The notes: generated by a model from the letters alone, not told the origin. 36,771 nt of DNA from Sphingomonas sanguinis NBRC 13937 (GCF_001591005.1 NZ_BCTY01000037.1:1-36771); one strand, 5' to 3'; shown: positions 7,981-16,383, counted from the stretch's first letter. Made by a program: numbers and translations.

Positions 7981-8226
7981 TTCGCGCGAAGCCGCGAGGG
8001 CGCGAAGAGAAAGAAGGTTGGTTCGCGCAGAGGCGCAGAGGACGCGGAGGTGTCTCGCCTGCCGCGCCAGCGGCCCTTCTATCTCGGGCGCTGACGAATA
8101 GAGGGCGCTGCGCGCAGCCCTACCCTCTCTGCGTCCTCTGCGCCTCTGCGCGAACCCACCTTCTTCTCCGCGCCTCCGCGTCTCCGCGCGAACATCAATT
8201 CTTCGCGTCATCGCGGCTTCGCGTGA
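7981..8226. repeat. Large imperfect palindrome, intergenic repeat
   Basis: Most of the 345 bp gap between the aminopeptidase and glutamate dehydrogenase genes is one long inverted repeat. A perfect 25-bp arm (8021-8045, reading GTTCGCGCAGAGGCGCAG and on) is matched in reverse complement at 8131-8155. Outer arms GCGAAGCCGCGA and TCGCGGCTTCGC near 7986 and 8211 also pair. The material is a degenerate run of GCGCAGAGG/GCGGAGG units. No open frame of note is seen. It resembles dispersed palindromic repeats of other proteobacteria and could fold into a long RNA hairpin at the end of the aminopeptidase transcript. Confidence 0.75.
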
Positions 8227-8231
8227 ACAAG

Positions 8232-8269
8232 AAAACGCCGCGCGGGAGGGGCCTCCCACGCGGCGTTTT
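8232..8269. terminator. Strong bidirectional terminator
   Basis: AAAACGCCGCG (8232-8242) pairs perfectly with CGCGGCGTTTT (8259-8269), and an inner GGGAGG/CCTCCC stem stacks on it. T-runs follow the stem on both strands, so it should end both the aminopeptidase transcript and the glutamate dehydrogenase transcript. Confidence 0.85.
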
Positions 8270-8297
8270 GCGCGCTTCCAGCGAAGAAGAAACTGGA

Positions 8298-8315
8298 CCC
8301 CGGCCTTCGCCGGGG
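8298..8315 (-). terminator. Hairpin directly after the glutamate dehydrogenase gene
   Basis: CCCCGGC (8298-8304) and GCCGGGG (8309-8315) form a 7-bp stem with a four-base loop, seven bases past the gdh stop codon. No good T-run follows, so it is probably an mRNA-stabilising or auxiliary hairpin ahead of the terminator at 8232-8269. Confidence 0.5.
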
Positions 8316-8321
8316 AACAGA

Positions 8322-11300
8322 TCAGCGCCCCAGCAGTACCCGCGCTTGGCCTGCGATCTGGGCCAGCATCGCGGCGTTAGGTTGGGCGGCCAGGCGGGCG
8401 CGGTCGATCACCGCCTTGAACTGGCCGACGCGCGCGGCGTTGCGCTCCAGCCAGGCCTCGACCGCCGCTTCAGGATCGGTCGCGCCTGCACGGCCGAGGA
8501 AATCGAGCCGCTGCTGCTGGAAATCGCGCGCGAGGCCAGCGATCAGCAGGCGCTCCCACGGATCGCTCGGGCTGATCCGCGCCGCCTGGCCCTGCGCCCA
8601 GTCGAGGCCGAGTGCCTGACCCAGGCGGGTGAAGGCATGGGTCAGGCGCGTCTCGTCGAGCGACAGACGCTGGCCCAGATCGGCCAGACCCACCGCGCCG
8701 TCGAGTTCGGACACCCGCACCACCCGCGCCGCGAGATCGGCGGGCGCGCCCGCTTCTTCCAACGCGGCGACCACACGCGCGCTCTGCGCCTTGGCCTCGT
8801 CGCGCAGCAGCGCGGGCGTCTCCGCCGCCAGCCGCGCGATGCCCGGCTGCAACCGCTCCAGCGCCGCGCCGGGGGAGGTGCCCGCCGGCATGGAGCGCAG
8901 CAGGTCGGCAATCTGCGACCGCGTGGCGCGCGCCACCTCGTCGAACAGCGCGATACGCGCCGCTTCGGGCATCGCCGCCGTTTCGATCGCGGTCCACAAG
9001 GACGGCAGATCAAACAGCCGCTCGACCACGACGAACATCGCCGCGATGTCGGCCATCGCCGCGCCTTCTTCCTCCGCCAGCTCGAACGGGTGGAGGATAC
9101 CCATCCGGTTGACGATCCGGTTGGCCAGCTTGGTCGCGACGATCTCGCCGCGCAGGCGATGCTGGTCGATCGCCTCGCCGAAGGCCTCCTGCATCGCAGG
9201 CGGGAAGGCCGCGTGCAGATCGGGGAGCAGTTCGTCGTCGAGCGCCAGCGCACTGTTCTCGATTGCGTCCTGCAGCGTCAGCTTGGCCGTCGCGAGCAGC
9301 ACCGCCAGTTCGGGCCGGGTCAGCGGAATCCCGTCCTGCCCGCGCCGGAGCAGCACGTCGTTGCTGCCCAGCCCCTCGACCGCGCGGTCAAGCCGCCCGG
9401 CGCTCTCGAAGATTTCGATGACGCGGACATAGCTCGGCATCGCGCCCGCGCCGTCCGCTTCGGCGATCGACAGACCCAGCGTCTGGAGGCGGTTATCCTC
9501 CAGCACCAGATGCGCCACGTCGTCGGTCATCGAGGCGAGCAGCGTGTTGCGGTCGTCCTCCGCCAGACGGCCCTCGATCATCTCGCGGTTGAGCGCGATC
9601 TTGATGTTGACCTCGTTATCCGAACAGTCGACGCCCGCCGAATTGTCGATGAAGTCGGTGTTGATCCGCCCGCCCCGCTCGGCAAAGGCGATGCGCGCGG
9701 CCTGCGTCACGCCCAGATTGGCGCCCTCGCCGATGGCGGTGACGCGCAGATCCTCGGCATCGACGCGCAGGCGGTCGTTCGCCGGGTCGCCAACCTGGAC
9801 GTTATTCTCCGCCGCCGCCTTGATGTAGGTGCCGATACCACCGAACCAGAGCAGATCGGCCGGGGCCTTCAGGATCGCCGAGATCAGCGCCGCCGGTTCC
9901 AGCGACGTCGCGGTGATGCCCAGCGCCTCGCGAATTTCGTCCGACAGCGGGATGGTCTTGGCCGAACGCGGGAAGACGCCGCCACCGGCCGAGATCAGGC
10001 TGGTATCGTAATCCGCCCAGCTCGACCGGGGGAGCGCGAACATGCGTGCGCGCTCGTCCCAGCTGGTCGCGGGATCGGGATTGGGGTCGAGGAAGATGTG
10101 GCGATGGTCGAACGCCGCGACCAGCTTGATCGCCTTGGACAGCAGCATCCCGTTGCCGAACACGTCACCCGACATGTCGCCGCAGCCGACGACGCGGATG
10201 GGCTGGCTCTGCACGTCCACGCCCCGCTCGGCGAAGTGGCGCTGGACCGATACCCAGGCGCCCTTGGCGGTGATGCCCATCGCCTTGTGGTCATAACCCT
10301 GGCTGCCCCCGGAGGCGAAGGCGTCGCCCAGCCAGAAGCCGCGCTCCAGTGCCAGCGCATTGGCCACGTCGGAGAAGGTCGCGGTGCCCTTGTCGGCGGC
10401 GACCACGAAATAGGGGTCCTCGCCGTCCAGCACGCGCACGCCGTCCGGATGCACCACCGCGCCTTCGACGATATTGTCGGTGATCGACAGCAGCGCGCGG
10501 ATGAACACGCGGTAGCTTTCCTTGCCCTCGGCGGCCCAGCCGTCGCGGTCGGTGACCGGCGATGGCAGTTGCTTGGGGTAGAAACCACCCTTCGCCCCGG
10601 TCGGCACGATGACCGCGTTCTTCACCCGCTGCGCCTTCATCAGGCCCAGGATTTCGGTGCGGAAGTCGTCGCGGCGATCCGACCAGCGCAAGCCGCCACG
10701 CGCCACCGGCCCGGCGCGCAGATGGATGCCCTCGACACGGGGGGAATAGACCCACACTTCACGCCACGGCAGCGGCGCGGGGAGCCCCGGAATCTGATGG
10801 CTGTCCAGCTTGAACGCCAGCGCTTCCTTGCCCGCCTCGGCAAAGGCGTTGGTGCGCAGCGTGGCGGCGATCATGTCGCGAAAGCTGCGCAGGATACGGT
10901 CGTCGTCGATCGCCGACACCGCATCCAGCCCGGCCGTGATCGCCGCATCGGCGGCGGCGATATCACCCTTCGCCTTCGGATCATGCGCCGCCGTAAACCG
11001 CTCGATCAGCGCGGTGGCGAGCTTGGGCGCGCGGCGCAGTGCATCGACCACGGTGGTGAGGCCATAGGGCAGCCCGGCCTGGCGCAGATAGCGGAACCAG
11101 GCGCGGAACAGCACCACCGCCTGCGGGCTGAGGCCGACATCGACGATCAGGCGGTTGAACGCGTCATTCTCCGCCTTGCCCTCCAGCACGGCGGCGATCG
11201 CCCCCTCCAGCACCGCCGCGCCCTTGGGCTCAGTGGTCGCCTCGGTCTCGACGATGAAGTCGTGAACGAAGGGATCGGCATCGTCGCGCAGCCGGGTCGG

Positions 11301-12935
11301 CAGCTCGCCGATCACGCGGAAGCCGAAATTCTCCATCACCGGCACCGCGTCCGACAAGGGCAGCGCGCCGTTCAGCTTGTAGATCTTCAGCTGGCGATCC
11401 TGCCCCGGCTGGACCGGGAAGAGGCGGACCGAACGGCTCGATTCATTCTCCAGCGACGACAGGCGCAGAATGTCGGCGGCGGCTTCCGACGCATCGCTGA
11501 CATTGCGGTAATTGGTCGGGAAGCCATTGGCCCAGCGCAGCGCCAGACGCGCCGCACGGGGCGCGGGCACCTGCTCGGCCAGCGCCGCCTCGACATCGGG
11601 CATCCAGCCGCGCACCATCTTGCGCAGCCGCTCGGACAGCGCCGCCGTATCGGGCAGGCGGCCGTCCTGGCGCAGGTCGATCGTATAGCGGATCAGCGCG
11701 ACGACACCATCCTCCAGCGCGATCGACCAGTTGAGCAACGAGCCGTTCGCCGCCTCGCCCAGCATGTCGCCGATCGCCACGCGCCGCGCGGTGGTCAGCT
11801 CGTCGCGGGGCAGCCAGACGAACGCGAACAGATGCCGCTGCAACACCGAGCGGATCAGCACCAGCTCGGGGCGCGGCCGGTCGGCCAGCGACATGGCGGT
11901 CAGTGCCAGCTGCTCCAGCGCCTCGGGCGGGAAAGCGGTGACCAGATCATGCGGCAGCGCGGTCAGCGCATGGGTCAGCGCCTTGCCGGTATGGCCGCGC
12001 GGGTCGAAACCGAACTTGGCCTGCAGCGCGGCGAGGCGGGTGCGCAGCACCGGCACCTCATGCGGCGGGCTGGCCAGCGCGGCGCTGGTCCACAGCCCGG
12101 CATGGATCGACAGGCCGACGACGCGGCCCCCTTCCATCACCGGTACCAGCACCAGGTCCAGCGGCACCGAGCGATGCACGGTCGAGATCGCATTGGACTT
12201 GAGCAGCAGCGGCGCCGCGCCACCCTCGACGAAATAGTCGAGCGCGCGCTGGCGCGACGTGTCAGCGAGCAGCGGCACCTTGTGCGGCGTCCGCGCCACG
12301 CCCAGCGCGGGCGCGTCGCGGCCATCCTCATACCATTTCTCATGGCCCAGCAGCGTCAGCTTGCCGCCCAGGAACCACAGGAGGAGCGCCGCTCCCTCGC
12401 CATTCTTCTCGCCCAAAGTCGTCGCATCGGCGGCCAACGCATCCTGCAACCCCGACCAGTCGGCTACCGCGGCGCGGACATCGGCCAGCACGGCGCGCAG
12501 ATCGTCGACCAGCCCGCGCCGGTCACGCGCATCGGCGCGTTCCATTTCCAGATAGATGAAGGATTCGGACTTTCCGCCCGTGCCGATCGCCTGAAGCTGT
12601 CCCTCGCCATCGCGAGTGACGGGCAGGACGGGGTGGATCACGCGGTCGATCGCAATGCCGTCCGCGCCGACCATCGCCGCGATCGAATCGACCAGGAAGG
12701 GCATGTCGTCATTGACGATGGCCAGGCGCATCCGGCGGTGCGTGTCGTCGCCCGACATCGGCTCCAGCGCGATCGACGGTTCTCCCGGCGAGCGCTGTTG
12801 CGCCACCCCGGCGACGAAGGCCGCTGCGGCCGCCACCTCCGCGGGGCCGAACCCCTGCAACTCCGCCGGAAGGGCGCCCTGGGTCAGCCGCGCGGCAATC
12901 GCGTCGGCCATCGGATGCGACATATTCGGTGCCAT
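8322..12935 (-). CDS. gdhB: NAD-specific glutamate dehydrogenase, large class
   Basis: The protein has 1,537 residues, within the range of the about 180-kDa bacterial NAD-GDH class. It catalyses NAD-dependent oxidative deamination of glutamate to 2-oxoglutarate and ammonia, feeding amino-acid carbon into the TCA cycle. Long N-terminal regulatory domains precede the catalytic core at about 740-1,200. Core motifs include ARGGLRWSDRRDDF, then KNAVIVPTGAKGGFYPK with the substrate-binding lysines, the GGSQGYDHKAMG segment, and the Rossmann-like GCGDMSGDVFGNGMLL near residue 915. AGGA lies about nine bases upstream of the ATG at 12935; a second in-frame ATG four codons later is possible. It is transcribed alone and ends at a very clear terminator. 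Other GDH classes are three times shorter, so the family call is secure. Confidence 0.96.
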   Translation of the reverse strand: MAPNMSHPMADAIAARLTQGALPAELQGFGPAEVAAAAAFVAGVAQQRSPGEPSIALEPMSGDDTHRRMRLAIVNDDMPFLVDSIAAMVGADGIAIDRVIHPVLPVTRDGEGQLQAIGTGGKSESFIYLEMERADARDRRGLVDDLRAVLADVRAAVADWSGLQDALAADATTLGEKNGEGAALLLWFLGGKLTLLGHEKWYEDGRDAPALGVARTPHKVPLLADTSRQRALDYFVEGGAAPLLLKSNAISTVHRSVPLDLVLVPVMEGGRVVGLSIHAGLWTSAALASPPHEVPVLRTRLAALQAKFGFDPRGHTGKALTHALTALPHDLVTAFPPEALEQLALTAMSLADRPRPELVLIRSVLQRHLFAFVWLPRDELTTARRVAIGDMLGEAANGSLLNWSIALEDGVVALIRYTIDLRQDGRLPDTAALSERLRKMVRGWMPDVEAALAEQVPAPRAARLALRWANGFPTNYRNVSDASEAAADILRLSSLENESSRSVRLFPVQPGQDRQLKIYKLNGALPLSDAVPVMENFGFRVIGELPTRLRDDADPFVHDFIVETEATTEPKGAAVLEGAIAAVLEGKAENDAFNRLIVDVGLSPQAVVLFRAWFRYLRQAGLPYGLTTVVDALRRAPKLATALIERFTAAHDPKAKGDIAAADAAITAGLDAVSAIDDDRILRSFRDMIAATLRTNAFAEAGKEALAFKLDSHQIPGLPAPLPWREVWVYSPRVEGIHLRAGPVARGGLRWSDRRDDFRTEILGLMKAQRVKNAVIVPTGAKGGFYPKQLPSPVTDRDGWAAEGKESYRVFIRALLSITDNIVEGAVVHPDGVRVLDGEDPYFVVAADKGTATFSDVANALALERGFWLGDAFASGGSQGYDHKAMGITAKGAWVSVQRHFAERGVDVQSQPIRVVGCGDMSGDVFGNGMLLSKAIKLVAAFDHRHIFLDPNPDPATSWDERARMFALPRSSWADYDTSLISAGGGVFPRSAKTIPLSDEIREALGITATSLEPAALISAILKAPADLLWFGGIGTYIKAAAENNVQVGDPANDRLRVDAEDLRVTAIGEGANLGVTQAARIAFAERGGRINTDFIDNSAGVDCSDNEVNIKIALNREMIEGRLAEDDRNTLLASMTDDVAHLVLEDNRLQTLGLSIAEADGAGAMPSYVRVIEIFESAGRLDRAVEGLGSNDVLLRRGQDGIPLTRPELAVLLATAKLTLQDAIENSALALDDELLPDLHAAFPPAMQEAFGEAIDQHRLRGEIVATKLANRIVNRMGILHPFELAEEEGAAMADIAAMFVVVERLFDLPSLWTAIETAAMPEAARIALFDEVARATRSQIADLLRSMPAGTSPGAALERLQPGIARLAAETPALLRDEAKAQSARVVAALEEAGAPADLAARVVRVSELDGAVGLADLGQRLSLDETRLTHAFTRLGQALGLDWAQGQAARISPSDPWERLLIAGLARDFQQQRLDFLGRAGATDPEAAVEAWLERNAARVGQFKAVIDRARLAAQPNAAMLAQIAGQARVLLGR

Positions 12936-12985
12936 GGCGGTAAGTCCTAGGCCGGGCTTTCGCGCCGCTCAACCCTTTGCCGCCA

Positions 12986-13013
12986 GAGAAAAGATGTTGC
13001 GCCGCAGCGCAAC
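12986..13013 (-). terminator. Rho-independent terminator of the PAS-domain gene
   Basis: GTTGCGC (12996-13002) and GCGCAAC (13007-13013) form a perfect 7-bp stem with a four-base loop. On the minus strand it is followed by ATCTTTTCTCT. It begins two bases after the stop codon of the PAS_5-like gene. Confidence 0.8.
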
Positions 13014-13015
13014 TT

Positions 13016-13843
13016 TCAGTGCGAGGCGCGCAATACCCTGTCGGCCAGCTCGTCGTCGCCGACGACCGATCCGGTGACCGCCATGCCGCCATCGGTCGCC
13101 ACATGCCCCGCCAGCACGACCGCCGTCCCGGGCTCCGCGCCCGTAGCGAAGGCGATATGGGCCAGAATGTCCGGCGCCTCGGCCCTCAGGCGCGGAGACG
13201 TGGGTCGCCCCTCGGCCCACAGACCCGCCGTGGCATCCGGTGATGCAGGCGCCCCCCGCCCGCCCAGCGAATCCAGCAGCGCCGAATCGAGTGTCGCCTG
13301 CAGCAGCGGGTCGGCCAGCTCCTTCCAACTGACGACGCCGTGCACGAAATCGATCATCAGCCCATCGGAGGAATAGGGCAGCAGGATGCCGCGATAGAGC
13401 GTGGTGCGACCGCGCGTATTGATGAACTCGGCCTCGAACCCGGCCGGTGCCTGATCGATCACGATCTGGCTGCAATGCCCGGTCATCCGGGCGAGCAGCG
13501 AGCGCTCGGGCAGGTCGACGATCCGCTCAGGCCGATGATCCAGATCGCACTCGTCGCGCAGCGCACTGCCGATATAGGCGATGACGGGGTCGGTCCGGCT
13601 CCCCCGGAAATCGAGCAGCACCGAATTGGCGGCGAAGTCGCCGATCGTCCCGGGATCGAGCGACCGGATGAGCGGAAACCGCGCGCCGTCCAGCAAGGAT
13701 GCCCAGTGGTGATAAGCACGGGCATGCAGCCGCCGCTCGCGCCCTGCCAGGCTCGACAGGGCATCCTCCGGCCCATCGACCACCGCCGAATCGACGACGG
13801 AACCGCCCGGCAACGCGGCGGCAGACCCCGAAGGGCTGTTCAT
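13016..13843 (-). CDS. PAS_5-like domain protein
   Basis: The protein has 275 residues. The segment around 50-175 resembles the alphaproteobacterial PAS_5 (DUF1488-like) family: RAYHHWASLLDGARFPLIRSLDP, then a beta-rich stretch with FAANSVLLDF, GSALRDE, and a later YRGILLPYSSDG. PAS folds sense ligands or bind partners, but no output domain (kinase, GGDEF or HTH) follows. The C-terminal part (about 190-275) is low in recognisable motifs. The start at 13843 was chosen over 13861 because AGGAAG sits six bases before it, while the upstream ATG has GGGAG pressed against it. The gene is monocistronic with its own terminator. A specific function cannot be given. Confidence 0.65.
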   Translation of the reverse strand: MNSPSGSAAALPGGSVVDSAVVDGPEDALSSLAGRERRLHARAYHHWASLLDGARFPLIRSLDPGTIGDFAANSVLLDFRGSRTDPVIAYIGSALRDECDLDHRPERIVDLPERSLLARMTGHCSQIVIDQAPAGFEAEFINTRGRTTLYRGILLPYSSDGLMIDFVHGVVSWKELADPLLQATLDSALLDSLGGRGAPASPDATAGLWAEGRPTSPRLRAEAPDILAHIAFATGAEPGTAVVLAGHVATDGGMAVTGSVVGDDELADRVLRASH

Positions 13844-13912
13844 GACGGTCTTCCTAGCCATGCTCCCATCATGCGCCTGCCGTAGTTAACCCTCCGTAAA
13901 GAGCGAAGGCGC

Positions 13913-13941
13913 TTGCCAGCCCCCCACCAACCTGTTAAGCG
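13913..13941 (+). promoter_or_regulatory. Candidate promoter of tRNA-Thr
   Basis: TTGCCA (13913-13918) and TAAGCG (13936-13941) are 17 bases apart, with the hexamers ending about 42 bases before the tRNA. The -35 box is good and the -10 box is weak. Confidence 0.4.
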
Positions 13942-13983
13942 CGCCCACCTCGACCGGACACCAGCCGGTTCGACCGACGATGG

Positions 13984-14059
13984 GCCGCTTTAGCTCAGCT
14001 GGTAGAGCATCGCATTCGTAATGCGGGGGTCACAGGTTCGAGTCCTGTAAGCGGCACCA
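13984..14059 (+). tRNA. tRNA-Thr, anticodon CGT
   Basis: A full 76-base cloverleaf can be drawn. The acceptor stem is GCCGCTT with AAGCGGC, the D-stem GCTC/GAGC, the anticodon stem TCGCA/TGCGG around TTCGTAA, and the T-arm ACAGG-TTCGAGT-CCTGT, with CCA encoded. Anticodon CGT reads ACG (Thr). An integrase gene starts 150 bases downstream, so the 3' end of this tRNA is the probable attachment site of the element that follows. Confidence 0.97.
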
Positions 14060-14085
14060 TCACGTCCCCGGAACAGACCTGGAAA

Positions 14086-14103
14086 ACCGCAGAAATCTGC
14101 GGT
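14086..14103. repeat. Palindrome between tRNA-Thr and integrase
   Basis: ACCGCAGA and TCTGCGGT flank two adenines, giving an almost perfect palindrome followed by TAAAAT. It could be a weak transcript end for the tRNA or a binding site for integrase or excisionase near the attachment site. Confidence 0.4.
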
Positions 14104-14146
14104 AAAATGCCTCTCGGCGGTCCCGTGAAATCTCATTATGTTCCGC

Positions 14147-14209
14147 CGTGGCCCACTCAAAAGGGGCCACGAATCATGGGGCCACGAACGTTGCAGGAGG
14201 CGTGGCCCC
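14147..14209 (+). promoter_or_regulatory. Four-copy repeat in the integrase leader
   Basis: GGGGCCACGAA occurs twice 15 bases apart (14163-14173 and 14178-14188). Inverted copies occur as CGTGGCCCA (14147-14155) and CGTGGCCCC (14201-14209). The last copy touches the integrase ATG at 14210. Copy two and copy four can form a 9-bp stem whose loop contains the AGGAGG ribosome binding site; copy one could compete for the same partner. The arrangement suggests control of integrase at the DNA or RNA level. Confidence 0.55.
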
Positions 14210-15370
14210 ATGCTTACGGTTGTGCAGATCCGGGCGCTGAAACCGGCAGAGCGTCCCTACAAAGTGGCCGATTCGGACGGCCTGTATCTACTGGTGCAGC
14301 CATCCGGCGCCCTGCTCTGGCGCTTTCGCTACCGGTGCTGCGGCATCGAGCGGAAACTTTCGCTGGGCAGTTTCCCCGATGTCACCTTGGTGCAGGCGCG
14401 CAGGAAGCGCGACGAGGCCAAGGCCGAACTGGCGGCGCAGACGACGTTCGCGCTCGTCGCCGGGGAATATATCGAGAAGATGGAGCGCGAGGGCCGTTCC
14501 CCTGCCACCATCAAGAAAGCGCGCTGGTTCCTCGAACTCCTCGATGGCATCGCCAAGCGTCCGATTGCGGCGATCACCCCGCATGAGCTTCTCGACGTGC
14601 TGAAGCGGGTCGAGCGTCGCGGGCATCATGAGACGGCGCTTCGGCTACGCTCCTTTGCCGGCCGTGTCTTTCGCTATGGTTTCGCGACCCTGCGCACCGA
14701 GCGCAATCCAGCCGACATCCTGCGCGGCGCCCTTACTGTTCCGCGCGTCAAGCATCATGCCGCGATCGTCGAGCCCAAAAAGGTCGGCGACCTGCTGCGC
14801 GCAATCGACGGGCACACGGGCCGGCCCGAGACCCTGCATGCACTCAGGATCGCGCCGCATGTCTTCCTGCGTCCGGGTGAGCTGCGGCAGGCGAAGTGGA
14901 GCGAGATCGACTTCGCCGAAAAGGTCTGGCGCGTGCCGGCCGAGCGCATGAAGATGAAGCAGCCACATGCCGTACCCTTGTCGCGGCAGGTGCTGTTCCT
15001 GTTGCAGGATCTGCGGTCGCTGGCGCGGGACAGCGAATTCCTCTTCCCGGCGCTTCATACCACCAAGCGCTGCATCTCGGACAATACGCTGAACGTCGCG
15101 CTGCGCCGCCTGGGGTTCGAGAACGACGAGATGACCAGCCACGGCTTCCGTGCCATGGCCAGCACGCTCCTCAACGAGTCAGGGCTGTGGCATCCCGATG
15201 CCATCGAGCGCGCGCTGGCCCATGGCGAGAAGGACAAGGTGCGCGCCGCCTATCATCGCGGCGCGCACTGGGCGGAACGGGTGCGCATGGCGCAATGGTG
15301 GTCGGATTATCTCGACCAACTTCGGATCGGCGGTGCCGTCATCAAGGGCAAGTTTCGGAAGCGAGCGTAG
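14210..15370 (+). CDS. P4-type tyrosine recombinase, integrase
   Basis: The protein has 386 residues. An N-terminal DUF4102-like arm-binding domain (about 1-85, with LKPAERPYKVADSDGLYLLV) precedes a core-binding domain and the catalytic domain. All five catalytic positions are visible: Arg221 (LRPGELR), His311 and Arg314 (HGFR), His338 (LAHGEKD) and nucleophile Tyr348 (RAAYHRG). It should integrate and excise the element at the adjacent tRNA-Thr. The start at 14210 is supported by AGGAGG nine bases upstream and by the usual N-terminus; a longer frame from 14138 reads through the leader repeats. The enzyme looks intact even though the transfer genes are broken. Confidence 0.93.
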   Translation: MLTVVQIRALKPAERPYKVADSDGLYLLVQPSGALLWRFRYRCCGIERKLSLGSFPDVTLVQARRKRDEAKAELAAQTTFALVAGEYIEKMEREGRSPATIKKARWFLELLDGIAKRPIAAITPHELLDVLKRVERRGHHETALRLRSFAGRVFRYGFATLRTERNPADILRGALTVPRVKHHAAIVEPKKVGDLLRAIDGHTGRPETLHALRIAPHVFLRPGELRQAKWSEIDFAEKVWRVPAERMKMKQPHAVPLSRQVLFLLQDLRSLARDSEFLFPALHTTKRCISDNTLNVALRRLGFENDEMTSHGFRAMASTLLNESGLWHPDAIERALAHGEKDKVRAAYHRGAHWAERVRMAQWWSDYLDQLRIGGAVIKGKFRKRA

Positions 15371-15401
15371 GACTTGCGACGCCTGCCAGATGATGGCGGC
15401 G

Positions 15402-15602
15402 TCATCCTCTAGGATCGTAGGAAGCGGGATTGCGCATCCATTCGTCGATGGCCGATGCACGCCAACCTATGCAGCGGGTGCTGAGCCGAGTGCTCCTTGG
15501 AAAGGTGCCGTCGGCCATCTTGCGATATAGGGTGGAACGGCAAAGTCCTGTCTGCGCCAGGACGGCGTTCAGACGGAGAAAGCGGTCAGGATTAGCGGAC
15601 AT
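15402..15602 (-). CDS. AlpA-like small DNA-binding regulator
   Basis: The protein has 66 residues, starting MSANPDRFLRL. It has the MerR/excisionase-type winged helix seen in AlpA proteins: a first helix LNAVLAQTGLCRSTLYRKMADGTFP and a wing containing IGWRASAIDEWM. AlpA proteins control or assist excision of P4-like elements. It is convergent with the integrase, 31 bases away. The start at 15602 was chosen for AGGTGG six bases upstream; a GTG three codons earlier is possible. The hairpin GCGGTT-GGG-AACCGC at 15624-15638 in its leader could be its own operator. Confidence 0.8.
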   Translation of the reverse strand: MSANPDRFLRLNAVLAQTGLCRSTLYRKMADGTFPRSTRLSTRCIGWRASAIDEWMRNPASYDPRG

Positions 15603-16132
15603 GGGTACCACCTTTCGGTTTTTGCGGTTGGGAACCGCTAAGGTCCTGTTTCCCCGCTAAGTGGAGTAGAGCCTCTCTCGGTCCTCCGGGGTGCGCGCGA
15701 GGGACATTCGCTACCGTCTCTCGCGATGCTGCAGGAACGGCATCGGCGCCGCTGGCGTGGTGCCAAGCTGCTCCGTCTGGGTCCATTCTGTTTTGCAACC
15801 CGAGGCAAAGAGCGCGAGTGTCGCAATGCTTAGTGCATATCGACGGCGCCCCACCCAAATCCGCGCAAGGGCGTGAAGGCAAGGCTGGCAAACGTTGGAA
15901 TCGCGCGCGTTACATGTCGTCGTCCAGCCATGCTGACGAGAACGGCTCCTCCCCGCCTCTGGCCGCTACCCTCGCGGACGCCCGATATAGCCCAGAGTCC
16001 TTAACGTTGATAATGCCCCACAGGGTATAAATTGCATCTACTCCCTGCAGGGTATAAATACATAATATACCCTTCAAGGTATATCGCTAGTTTATCCCTT
16101 ATAGGGTATGCCGTCACTGAAAGGCGTCTCCC
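15603..16132. other. 530-bp intergenic region before hipBA
   Basis: No convincing gene is seen. The left end carries the alpA leader with a 6-bp hairpin (15624-15638). The middle has only short frames without recognisable motifs. The right end is AT-rich and holds the four hipBA operator boxes. Confidence 0.6.
16014..16110 (+). promoter_or_regulatory. hipBA operator array, four boxes at 27 bp
   Basis: Four palindromic boxes of the form CCC-N3to5-GGGTAT occur with their right halves at 16023, 16050, 16077 and 16104, exactly 27 bases apart. The cores are CCCACAGGGTAT, CCCTGCAGGGTAT, CCCTTCAAGGTAT and CCCTTATAGGGTAT. They are embedded in AT-rich DNA (TATAAAT, TAATAT) that could supply the promoter. 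The array ends 23 bases before the hipB start. HipB dimers bind similar TATCC-N8-GGATA operators in E. coli, so autoregulation is the natural reading. Confidence 0.75.
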
Positions 16133-16381
16133 GTGGCCCACATTGCTCGCTCTCCCAAACAGCTCGGTGCGCTCATCCATAACGCGCGGACCAAGCGCAA
16201 CCTCACCCAGCAGGCTCTGGCGGCCTTGGTTGGCACCGGGCAGAAGACGATCTCCCGCATCGAAAGCGGGCAGACGGGTACGAAGCTCGACACCCTGTTC
16301 GGTATCCTGGCAGCGCTCGACCTTGACATGCAGATCGCACCGCGCAGCAAGGGCAGCGCTGACCTGAGCGAAATCTTCTGA
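16133..16381 (+). CDS. hipB: HipB-like antitoxin, XRE family
   Basis: The protein has 82 residues with one XRE/Cro helix-turn-helix (about 10-65): LGALIHNARTKRNLTQQALA, then VGTGQKTISRIESGQTG. Both placement and size match HipB antitoxins, which bind HipA and repress the operon. The start is GTG at 16133, the only initiator near the conserved region, with GAAAGG about eight bases upstream. It is followed after two bases by hipA. Four operator-like boxes lie immediately upstream. Confidence 0.9.
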   Translation: MAHIARSPKQLGALIHNARTKRNLTQQALAALVGTGQKTISRIESGQTGTKLDTLFGILAALDLDMQIAPRSKGSADLSEIF

Positions 16382-16383
16382 CA

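Noticed and set aside
8223..12950. Very long plus-strand open frame of about 1,575 codons
   Set aside because: It lies antisense to the NAD-glutamate dehydrogenase, has Arg/Gly/Gln-rich low-complexity composition and no recognisable domain. High GC content opens such frames opposite real genes.
15592..15891. Minus-strand frame of 99 codons upstream of the AlpA-like gene
   Set aside because: No ribosome binding site, no motif and Ala/Pro/Arg-rich composition; it overlaps the start of the AlpA-like gene in a different frame.
16014..16110. CRISPR array
   Set aside because: The repeats are regularly spaced but only about 12-14 bp, palindromic, have 13-15 bp between them and directly precede hipB; no cas genes are present.
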